Source: Clostridia bacterium (lineage in GTDB: Bacteria; Bacillota; Clostridia; Oscillospirales; Butyricicoccaceae). Taken from it: a stretch of 47,106 nucleotides of DNA. A program made the translations under genes and the position numbers. The first letter of the stretch is position 1; each line of letters begins with the position of its first letter. Below the pieces are notes generated by a model. It was not told where the DNA came from. It searched no databases and was given only the letters and a program-made list of their open reading frames with translations. Location of the stretch: NCBI GenBank assembly GCA_017453985.1, contig JAFTDT010000003.1, positions 1-47,106 on the forward strand. Direction: 5' to 3'. Shown in pieces: positions 40,282-47,106 of the stretch.

Positions 40282-43200
40282 TCAGCGTCTGTTCCAGCCG
40301 TTTGTGACCTTCTGCACGCCGCCGGTGAGATTGCTGTAGATATTGCCGGCGTAAACATCCGCTTTGTCGCAGTCGCAGCCCTCATGCAGCTCCAGCGCGT
40401 CTCCGACGACGCTGCCTCCGTAGCTGCTGTCAACTATGATATAACTGATATAGCCGTTGGTATGCACCAGCGCATAGGCGTTGGTATACTCCTGTTCGCT
40501 GTACTCATATGTACCGTCTGCCTTGTGTACCTTCAGATCGTAGGGAGCGGTTCTGCCGATTTCGTCCACGCCCGAATCATATACGATCTCGCCGTTCCTT
40601 GTATGGACGTTGACAATAACGGTTTTCGAATCATAGTGCAGGTCATATGTATTTGGGGCATGTATTGCATCCGGCGTGAGATACTGCGCATTTTCGGGAT
40701 CCAGCCTCACCTGCACGACGCCGCCGTTTTCCGCAGTTACGGACAATTCAGTCCAGAAGGTGCTCCGACCATACGAGGACTGGTAGCAGAGTCCTTCCGG
40801 AGTTTCAAACAGCTCGCTGATGCCGGTAGCATACAGCATATCGTAAGCATAGAGCTTGCCGCTTTCTATCAGGTCGAACTTGTTGTAGTCGCCGCAGTCG
40901 CCGTTCTCGTATACGCCGAGGTCGAGCACGACCTGCGCGCCGCTCTCGTCGATACCGTCAAGCATGACATGCACTTCACCGCCGACTGTACGTTCATAAG
41001 TGCTTCCGGTGGCAAGCAGCCAGCCGCTTTGACCGGGGTAGCCGGGCATGATCTCGCGATCGAGCAGCAGAGTGCCGAACAGCACGCGGCGTATCGGCAG
41101 CGGCGAGGAGTCGGTTGTATAGGCATAGGAGGCGTCCGTCAGCAGCTGATTGTCGCTCTGATCCCTTAGCTGGAAATCTGACATCCTTTTGACGCTGTAT
41201 CTGGGAGTCCATGTACCGTCGGGAAAAACGATCTCGCGCACAAAGAACCATGTATCATCGGAGGCGACCATGCCGCCGTAGTTTTTTTGCGTCGGGGAAA
41301 TAATCGGACGCGCATCCTTGCCGCCGAAGGTCACGCCCTTGACGGCGTTCGGCTTTTCAAGAAAATACACCGTGCCGTCGCTGTTCAGGACATATTCGTA
41401 CACGCCGTCGATCAGAATATCCTCAAAGGCGACGAAGCTGCCCCTTTGCGGCGGCGCATATTCGGCAGTGACGTTTTCGCCGGCAGCGTTCAGATAATTG
41501 ACCCTGCGGATATCGCCGTCGGGGATGGGCACGCCGTTTTCGCTGTATCGAGGCTCGGAGGTCTTTTCGATCACGATCGCAAAGCGGTCGCTCAGCTCAC
41601 TCTGCTCGGAGCCTTTCCACGCCTGCAGGGTGAGCTGCATGATAGTGGTCCAGTCGACGGCATTGACCGCCGCGCCCCAATTTTCGCTGTTCTTGCTGTT
41701 ATCGGTTTCCGTGTCTGTCATGTCCGCCAGCAGCACCCAAAGATTGTAATCAGTGCCGTTTACCTTGATTGTGAAGCCCTCATCATTGGGAGAGGGATAC
41801 TCTCCGCCAGACGCCACCAGCGTCCAGCGCATGATGGTTATCCAGTCGAGAGCGTTCATAGTTCCGTCCAAATTCACGTCGCCCGGCGTGATAAAGGCGT
41901 ATTCCCTGCCGTCCAGCGTCATTTTGATGCAGCCGGGGGCGAGCGAGGTGAACACCAGTTCCAGAGCGTGCCATGTGTGGGGCTGCATGCCGAACTGCGC
42001 AGACACATAAAGCTGCGGCTCGTCGCCGTGCTTCAGGAAAAAGCCGCCAAGCGGGCTGCTTTCGATCGTCAGGGGAACCTCGGCAAGCTCGCCGTTCTGA
42101 TACAGATATTTGTGATATTCAGCCTCCTCGGTAAGCCTCCGCAGGACCTCCGCCGCGTTGTAATCGTTGTACTGCATTGTCGGCGTCGGATAGCTTTCGC
42201 CTGCATCTTCATATATCGTCAGGGTGCAGGAGATGTTTGTCGGGTCATAGCCGCGGTTTCGCGGCTCGCTGCTGCTGCTGTGATCCATGCCCTGCCATCG
42301 CAGCATTTTGACAACGTTGATGGGCAGCGGACTGCTCGCGGTATCGGCGAGCTGGATATTTATGCTGCCGGAGCAATTGTAATATATATTTTTTGCATTG
42401 ATAAGCATGCCGTTGTAATTGCCGATATCGATCGCCGCCCAGTCGTCCTCCGTGCCGGGATAATAGACGATAGAATTGTAGGCAAGCAGCCCTTCGCATG
42501 AATAAAATGCGCCCCAGCCGATGCTTTCAACGCTTTTTGGGAGAATGAGCCTCACAAGGGCGCCGCAAGAGGCAAAGGCGTTTTCGCCGATGCTCGTTAC
42601 GCCCTCCGGTATAGCCACCCTTCCCAGCCTGTAGCGATTTTCAAAGGCGCTGTCGGCAATGCCCGTCACGGCGATGCCGTCTATCTCGGCGGGGATATCC
42701 GCCGCCGTCACGTTTTCGTCGCTGCCGATGACCTTGCCGGTAATCTTGTCAAAGTAGATATTGCCGCCGGTCACGGGATAGGGGATGATATCATGACCGG
42801 AAAAATTATAATGGATAGTCGCATTTCGCAGCGGGGAGTTGCTATGCCCGATCTCGATATCTTTCCATTGCTCCTGCGAGCCCGCGTAATAAACGTCCTT
42901 CAGGCTGCTGCAGCCCTCGAACGCATAGTTTCCGATGCTGGTTACACCGTCCGGGATAGTGACGCTCGTCAGGCTGCTGCAACTTCTGAACGCATACTCG
43001 CCGATGCTTGTTACGCCGTCCGGTATGATAACGCTTGTCAGACTGCTGCAATAGTAGAACGCCGAGTTTCCGATGCTCGTTACGCCGTCCGGGATAATGA
43101 CGCTTGTCAGGCTGCTGCAATGGGAGAACGCACTATTCGCGATACAAGTTGTGCCGTTTTTTATATTATATGCACCGCTCAATTCTTCCTGTGCCTCAAT

Positions 43201-44244
43201 AAGCGCGCTGTCGATATAAAGCACGCCGTTTTCCCAATTTGCTTCGTTATTGTAATACGCAGTACCAGAGAACGCACTGTGTCCGATGCTCGTTACACTG
43301 CTTGGGATAGTGATATTTTTCAGGCTGCTGCAACTTCTGAACGCATACTCTCCGATGCTTGTTACGCCGTCCGGGATAGTGACGCTTGTCAGGCTGCTGC
43401 AGCCCTCGAACGCCCATTCTCCAATGCTCGTCACGCCGTAGGGGATAGTATAGCTGGCGGCGGGTCTTCCCGCCGGATATCGGATAAGCTCGGTTCTTTC
43501 TTTGTTGAACAGCACTCCGTCCACGGAGGAATAGCGCTCATTATCGGCGGCGACATTGATGGCGGTAAGCGCGCAGTCCTCAAACGCCCTGTTATCAAGA
43601 CCTGTCACGCTGGCGGGCAAGCTGACGCTTGTCAGACCGGTACAGTCCTTAAAAGCAGCCCAGCCGATGTACTTTACGCCGTTCGGGATAGTGACGCTTG
43701 TCAGGCTGCTGCAGCCTTGGAACGCCCAGCTTTCGATGCTCGTCACGCCGCTGGGGATCGTATAGCTGGCGGCGGGTCTGCCTGCCGGATATCTGATAAG
43801 CTCGGTTTTTTCTTTGTCGAACAGCACTCCGTCCACGGAGGCGTAATACTTATTATCCGTGTCAACATTGATATTCACAAGGCTTTGGCAGTGATCGAAT
43901 GCATAAGTCATATCCTCTATGCTGTGTGGAATGTTGACGGTCTGAAGATAGTCGCAGGAGGAAAACGCGCAGCCTTTGATTATCGACACAGGAAAACCTT
44001 GGATTTCGGCGGGGATAGTTAATTCCGTTTCCGTCTCAGAGCCGCCGTCAACCTGATCTATTTCCCTACTATATCTCCAGAACCATATGGTATAGCCATT
44101 GTCGCCACAGACTATAGGCTCCTCCCAAGGGTCTATCGGCCCGCAAGGCACGGCGGCGCCGCGCGCCTCCGCAAAGGACGTCGCCGGAAGCATGCCCAGC
44201 AGCATGCACAGCGCCAGCGCCATGGACAGCATTCGTTTTTTCAT
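40282..44244 (-). CDS. Secreted BspA/LRR_5 surface protein with an internal dockerin-like module
   Basis: 1320 residues from ATG 44244 (GGAGG nine bases upstream); the open frame further up is non-coding. A signal peptide covers about 1-26 (ALCMLLGMLPATSFAEA). BspA-type LRR_5 repeats cover about 88-570, with a recurring unit like SLTSVTIPDGVTSIGEYAF at 23-residue period. A module containing KMLRWQGMD, SEPRNRGYDPTN and MTLDGREYAFITPG (about 640-785) leads into the dockerin-like segment GDVNLDGTMNALDW ... VNAVDWTTIMQLTLQAW (about 786-877). A C-terminal beta-rich region of about 440 residues, with glycine- and tyrosine-rich strands, ends WNRR. It is probably an extracellular adhesion or assembly protein; no sortase or SLH motif was seen. 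Confidence 0.85.
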   Translation of the reverse strand: MKKRMLSMALALCMLLGMLPATSFAEARGAAVPCGPIDPWEEPIVCGDNGYTIWFWRYSREIDQVDGGSETETELTIPAEIQGFPVSIIKGCAFSSCDYLQTVNIPHSIEDMTYAFDHCQSLVNINVDTDNKYYASVDGVLFDKEKTELIRYPAGRPAASYTIPSGVTSIESWAFQGCSSLTSVTIPNGVKYIGWAAFKDCTGLTSVSLPASVTGLDNRAFEDCALTAINVAADNERYSSVDGVLFNKERTELIRYPAGRPAASYTIPYGVTSIGEWAFEGCSSLTSVTIPDGVTSIGEYAFRSCSSLKNITIPSSVTSIGHSAFSGTAYYNNEANWENGVLYIDSALIEAQEELSGAYNIKNGTTCIANSAFSHCSSLTSVIIPDGVTSIGNSAFYYCSSLTSVIIPDGVTSIGEYAFRSCSSLTSVTIPDGVTSIGNYAFEGCSSLKDVYYAGSQEQWKDIEIGHSNSPLRNATIHYNFSGHDIIPYPVTGGNIYFDKITGKVIGSDENVTAADIPAEIDGIAVTGIADSAFENRYRLGRVAIPEGVTSIGENAFASCGALVRLILPKSVESIGWGAFYSCEGLLAYNSIVYYPGTEDDWAAIDIGNYNGMLINAKNIYYNCSGSINIQLADTASSPLPINVVKMLRWQGMDHSSSSEPRNRGYDPTNISCTLTIYEDAGESYPTPTMQYNDYNAAEVLRRLTEEAEYHKYLYQNGELAEVPLTIESSPLGGFFLKHGDEPQLYVSAQFGMQPHTWHALELVFTSLAPGCIKMTLDGREYAFITPGDVNLDGTMNALDWITIMRWTLVASGGEYPSPNDEGFTIKVNGTDYNLWVLLADMTDTETDNSKNSENWGAAVNAVDWTTIMQLTLQAWKGSEQSELSDRFAIVIEKTSEPRYSENGVPIPDGDIRRVNYLNAAGENVTAEYAPPQRGSFVAFEDILIDGVYEYVLNSDGTVYFLEKPNAVKGVTFGGKDARPIISPTQKNYGGMVASDDTWFFVREIVFPDGTWTPRYSVKRMSDFQLRDQSDNQLLTDASYAYTTDSSPLPIRRVLFGTLLLDREIMPGYPGQSGWLLATGSTYERTVGGEVHVMLDGIDESGAQVVLDLGVYENGDCGDYNKFDLIESGKLYAYDMLYATGISELFETPEGLCYQSSYGRSTFWTELSVTAENGGVVQVRLDPENAQYLTPDAIHAPNTYDLHYDSKTVIVNVHTRNGEIVYDSGVDEIGRTAPYDLKVHKADGTYEYSEQEYTNAYALVHTNGYISYIIVDSSYGGSVVGDALELHEGCDCDKADVYAGNIYSNLTGGVQKVTNGWNRR
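41617..41890 (-). repeat. Dockerin cassette, copy A
   Basis: About 274 bp encoding the dockerin-like module of the 1320-residue protein. By eye it is about 95% identical to copy B (44498-44771), much more similar than the flanking coding sequence, and copy C (46916 to the window end) is similar. This is a recently duplicated or gene-converted segment. Confidence 0.85.
42840..43480 (-). repeat. Tandem LRR_5 coding repeats
   Basis: Multiple units of 69 bp carrying near-identical strings such as GTTACGCCGTCCGG and AGGCTGCTGCA. They encode 23-residue LRR units interrupted by one degenerate stretch near 43130-43260. Similar units recur at 43580-43760. The high DNA identity allows slippage or recombination between units. 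Confidence 0.8.
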
Positions 44245-44350
44245 AAGACCATCCTCCGTAAAATCAAGATATCCGGTCAAGACCGCGGCACAGCCCAAGA
44301 GGCAGCCCGCCGACGCCTCGCGCCGATTTGTTGACCTATACTGCAATTTA

Positions 44351-44379
44351 ATCATATCATACAATATTTGGCGGTGCAA
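44351..44379 (-). promoter_or_regulatory. Promoter of the 1320-residue LRR protein gene
   Basis: Minus strand TTGCAC (44379-44374), 17 bases ending in TGA, then TATGAT (44356-44351). The leader of about 100 bases can fold: GGTCAA/TTGACC encloses CGGC/GCCG and GAGGC/GCCTC stems. Confidence 0.65.
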
Positions 44380-44452
44380 GAAAAAAGCGGCGGACAGAGC
44401 ATAAAATTTCGGGAATATATATGGGAAAATGCCTTTTTTACAGCAAGCAAAA

Positions 44453-44474
44453 GCTGCCGCAAAAACGCGGCAGC
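44453..44474 (-). terminator. Terminator of the DUF285-repeat gene
   Basis: An eight-bp perfect stem GCTGCCGC/GCGGCAGC with a six-base loop, followed on the minus strand by TTTTGCTTGCTG. It lies 15 bases after the stop at 44489. Confidence 0.7.
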
Positions 44475-44488
44475 ATGTTATAAATATT

Positions 44489-46620
44489 CTATTTCTTCCA
44501 TGCCTGCAGGGTGAGCTGCATGATAGTGGTCCAGTCGACAGCATTGACCGCCGCACCCCAATTTTCGCTGTTCTTGCTGTTATCGGTTTCCGTGCCTGTC
44601 ATATCCGCCAGCAGCACCCAAAGATTGTAATCTGTGCCGTTTACCTTGATTGTGAAGCCCTCATCATTGGGAGAGGTGTATTCTCCGCCAGACGCCACCA
44701 GCGTCCAGCGCATGATGGTTATCCAGTCGAGAGCGTTCATAGTTCCGTCCAAATTGACGTCGCCGGGGGTGGCGAGGAGGTATTCCCTGCCGTCCAGCGT
44801 GAGGCGCACCGCGCCGGGCGCATAGGAGGTGAACGCCAGCTCCAGACTGCCGTTCGCCCCGCGCTGCAGAGAGAGCCGCAGCAGGGTCTGCGCTCCGTCC
44901 CGCAGCAGCAAATCGCCGCTGTCGGCGTCCTCGCTCACCTCCGCCGCGGAATGACCCTCGGAGGTGAAGCGTTCTGCCCGCAGCCTGCTCAGACATTCCG
45001 CCGCCTTCGCGGCGTCGGCGTCGCTGAAGCTCATAGGCGAGCTGCCGCCGAACACGGGCAGCGCCGCAACGTTCGTCGGGGCATAGCCGCGGTCTGTCGG
45101 CTCGTTGGTATCCTTCTGCGTCATGCCCTCATAGCGCAGCACCTTGATAATATCCGTCACGGCGGAGTCCTCCGCGCCGCTGCCGCCGAGCGTCATCGTT
45201 CTTATCCATGCGCCCTCCAGCTCCGCGGAACTCATATCTTCAAAATCTCGGAAATTGCGAATTTCGCCCAAAGCCGAAATATCCTGCCCGCCGTGCGTAA
45301 CATGCAGCATGGAGATATCGGGGGCGGAGAAACTTTTATTTTGACAGTCGAAAGCAGAGCCGAAGGTTATTTGCCGAATTTCATTGCAGCCGGAGAACAT
45401 GGCGGACATATCCGTCACCTTGGAGGTGTCCCAGCCGGAGAGGTCAAGAGAGGTGAGTGATTTGCAATCGGAGAAAATGCCGTCCATAGTCTCCACATTG
45501 GAGGTATCCCAACCGGAAAGGTCAAGTGAAGTAAGCGATTTGCAGCCGTAGAACATGCTGCCCATATCCGTCACCTTGAAGGTATCCCAACCGGAAAGGT
45601 CAAGTGTAATGAGTGAGCGACAATCGGCAAACATATAGTTCATAGCTTGCACATTAGAAATATCCCAAAAGGACAAGTCAAGCGAAACCAACGAAGTGCA
45701 GCCATAAAACATACTGCTGGTTCCCTCCGCATTTAACAGTTTCCAGTTAGATAGATCAAGTGTATTAAGAGAACTACATTCAAAGAACATAAAAGATACT
45801 TTTTCTGCATTTTTAACATCCCAACCGGAAAGATCAAGTGAAACAAGTGAGTTGCAACCATAAAACATATCGTACATATATTTAACCTTAGATGTATTCC
45901 AATCAGTAATATCAATCGATGCAAGTGAACTGCACCCAGCAAACATGCTGCTCATATCCGTTACATTAGATGTATCCCATCCTGACACATTAAGCGAAAT
46001 AATTGAGTTGCATCCAGAAAACATCCAGCCCATGTGCAGCGTATTAACAGTATTCCAATCAGAAAGATCAAGCACAGTCAATGAGCTACAGTTCGAAAAC
46101 ATGCCGCTCATGTACTTCACATTAAAAGTATCCCAACCAGACACGCTTAAATAGCGCAGCGAACTGCAGTTCGAAAACATGCTGCCAACAGAATATACTT
46201 TAGAGGTATCCCAACTGGAAAGATCAAGAGATACAAGTGAACTGCAATCCTTAAACATATCTCTCATATATTCAACTTTAGAAGTATTCAGCGCAGAAAC
46301 ATCAAGAGTTTTCATGTTTACACACCCTTGAAACATGTAGTCTGAAAACGTCGGTGCGTAAACCTTTGACGTAAACCGTGCAGACTTGATTTTTACACGA
46401 TGCTCGTGCCACGGAACTGCCGACTCAGTCCCCATACTTCCCAGCGTGCCCTCCGTGCCGTTCGCGGGGCTGATGATAAGCTCGCCCTCGGAGGTGATGC
46501 GCAGCTGCAGGTGCCGCTGACGCCGCTTGCGATATCCTCCGCCGGCGCGGCGGCAGCCATCAGCGCAAAGCACAGCGCGGCGCAAAACAGCGCGGCGGCG
46601 GTGCGGATAAGCTTTTTCAT
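44489..46620 (-). pseudogene. DUF285-repeat secreted protein with dockerin-like end, frameshifted after the signal peptide
   Basis: ATG 46620 (GGAGA ten bases upstream) opens a clear signal peptide (ending AAAAPAEDIASGVSGTC). That frame runs on as nonsense to 46393. The body lies in the -1 frame: LQLRITSEGELIISPANG, then about a dozen DUF285 repeats (MFSGCNSI..LNVSGWDTSNVTDMSSMF type, about 24 residues each), a KVLRYEGM / EPTDRGYAPTN module and a dockerin-like end (GDVNLDGTMNALDW ... TLQAWKK). The switch falls near 46500-46510, where one base is missing or two are extra; there is no slippery heptamer. It may be a true inactivating mutation or a sequencing error. Confidence 0.8.
44498..44771 (-). 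repeat. Dockerin cassette, copy B
   Basis: 3' end of the DUF285-repeat gene. About a dozen mismatches to copy A over 274 bp by eye. It encodes the same dockerin-like module, here at the very C-terminus. Confidence 0.85.
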
Positions 46621-46658
46621 GATCGTGACTTCTCCTTTCTATCCTGTGAAAAGCCCGG

Positions 46659-46731
46659 CGACATGACGGCGGTCGGCGGCGATCTCAGCCGCAGGCGACG
46701 CCTTGCGTCAGCTCGACCGCCGGTTGTGTCG
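46659..46731 (-). promoter_or_regulatory. Strong structured leader of the DUF285-repeat gene
   Basis: A nine-bp perfect stem CGGCGGTCG/CGACCGCCG (46667-46675 with 46714-46722) lies inside an outer CGACA/TGTCG pair (46659-46663 with 46727-46731). A small GACGC/GCGTC hairpin is in the loop. It lies in the transcript about 40 bases before the ATG. No known riboswitch consensus was matched. Confidence 0.5.
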
Positions 46732-46745
46732 GACTGCTTTGGTAA

Positions 46746-46774
46746 ATAATATCACAAATCAGCCCGCTGTGCAA
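46746..46774 (-). promoter_or_regulatory. Promoter of the DUF285-repeat gene
   Basis: Minus strand TTGCAC (46774-46769), 17 bases ending in TGA, then TATTAT (46751-46746). The architecture is nearly the same as the promoter at 44351-44379, so the two LRR genes are likely under one regulation. Confidence 0.65.
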
Positions 46775-46859
46775 TAGTTCAGCCGAAAAAAGGGCGAGTT
46801 TTTTTACGGCAGACGCTCCCGCGCCTGCTGAGTCACCTATCCTGCGGGCGCAGACAGCA

Positions 46860-46888
46860 AAGCCGGAGGAGCATCGCTCCTCCGGCTT
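46860..46888 (-). terminator. Hairpin after the third surface protein gene
   Basis: A 13-bp perfect stem AAGCCGGAGGAGC/GCTCCTCCGGCTT with a three-base loop. The T-tract on the minus strand is short (TTTGCTGTCTG). It follows the stop at 46910 by 21 bases. Confidence 0.65.
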
Positions 46889-46909
46889 GATTTATATGCA
46901 GTTTTCTTA

Positions 46910-47106
46910 CTATTTCCACGCCTGCAGAGTAAGCTGCATGATGGTGATCCAGTCAACGGCATTGACCGCCGCGCCCCAATTTGCGCTGTTCTTGCTGTTA
47001 TCGGTTTCCGTGTCTGTCATGTCCGCCAGCAGCACCCAAAGATTGTAATATGTGCCGTTTACCTTGATTGTGAAGCCCTCATCATTGGGAGAGGTGTATT
47101 CTCCGC
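46910..47106 (-). CDS. C-terminal end of a third dockerin-like-module protein (partial)
   Basis: Only the last 64 residues lie in the window; the gene continues beyond 47106. They read SPNDEGFTIKVNGT, YYNLWVLLADMT and AVNAVDWITIMQLTLQAWK, the same dockerin-like module as the two upstream-listed proteins, with an alanine replacing glutamate in the ENWG phrase and Ile for Thr in the last helix. The N-terminal domains are unknown; by analogy a leucine-rich-repeat secreted protein is likely. Confidence 0.8.
   Translation of the reverse strand, partial: GEYTSPNDEGFTIKVNGTYYNLWVLLADMTDTETDNSKNSANWGAAVNAVDWITIMQLTLQAWK

Noticed and set aside
42840-43480. Regularly spaced repeats that could suggest a CRISPR array
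   Set aside because: The 69-bp units are coding leucine-rich repeats without unique spacers, and no cas genes are present.
44270-44340. Possible c-di-GMP riboswitch in the LRR gene leader
   Set aside because: The conserved GEMM core phrases (such as the GGGCAAACC and GACGCAAAGC pair) are not present in the right order.
44245-44556. Upstream in-frame extension of the large LRR protein
   Set aside because: It covers the promoter and structured leader; the signal peptide and Shine-Dalgarno place the start at 44244.
46490-46520. Programmed -1 ribosomal frameshift joining signal peptide and DUF285 body
   Set aside because: No X XXY YYZ slippery heptamer or following pseudoknot is visible; mutation or sequence error is simpler.

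Overview
The window looks like a chromosome segment of an endospore-forming, G+C-rich member of the Clostridia (Bacillota). The evidence is a spoIIGA-sigE-sigG sporulation locus, a GerMN lipoprotein, ThyX instead of ThyA, an EndoA/MazF toxin, RNase M5, and many small zinc-ribbon membrane proteins of the kind common in gut Clostridia. The taxon is inferred from gene content; no rRNA gene is present.

Layout. 1-1.7 kb: end of an amidohydrolase gene and a two-gene A+T-rich operon of zinc-ribbon membrane proteins, preceded on the same (minus) strand by a compact, terminator-ended structured RNA with its own promoter (about 1690-1851). 2.0-4.7 kb (+): tsaE-tsaB-rpiB-upp and a zinc-ribbon membrane protein. 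4.7-8.7 kb (-): operon of a ComEA-like DNA-binding protein, a response regulator, a histidine kinase, a GerMN lipoprotein and a short-chain dehydrogenase. 8.7-10.4 kb (+): D,D-carboxypeptidase and ribosomal protein L28. 10.5-13.7 kb (-): unknown gene-spoIIGA-sigE-sigG. 13.8-16.5 kb (-): ndoA, an exported unknown, a methyltransferase and birA. 16.8-18 kb: small membrane protein (+) and nth (-). 18-20.4 kb (+): glyA, a CPBP protease and a FakA-like small protein. 20.6-34.5 kb (+): an almost gap-free run of WecG/TagA, thyX-tmk, DUF2156, GNAT, CPBP, mltG, U32/trhP-like, alaS, HIT, comEC, holA and rnmV. Within it thyX-tmk make and phosphorylate dTMP, and comEC-holA-rnmV is a common Firmicute order.

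34.5-36.7 kb (-) is an A+T-rich accessory stretch: small unknown genes, a previously unlisted 56-codon gene joined to its neighbour by a GTGA overlap, a signal-peptide remnant broken in an A-tract, and a tandem pair of 48-bp promoter-like repeats. 36.7-40.2 kb (+): metY-metA (acetylhomoserine route to homocysteine/methionine) from a perfect consensus promoter, then a phosphodiester glycosidase-family membrane protein.

40.3-47.1 kb (-) is a locus of secreted leucine-rich-repeat proteins. A 1320-residue BspA/LRR_5 protein, a DUF285-repeat protein whose signal peptide is out of frame with its body, and the 3' end of a third gene share a roughly 270-bp, nearly identical dockerin-like cassette. 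The first two also share a promoter architecture (TTGCAC, 17 bp, TATNAT) and have stem-rich leaders. The best candidates for undescribed biology are this locus, the structured RNA at 1.7 kb and the small-gene cassette at 36 kb.
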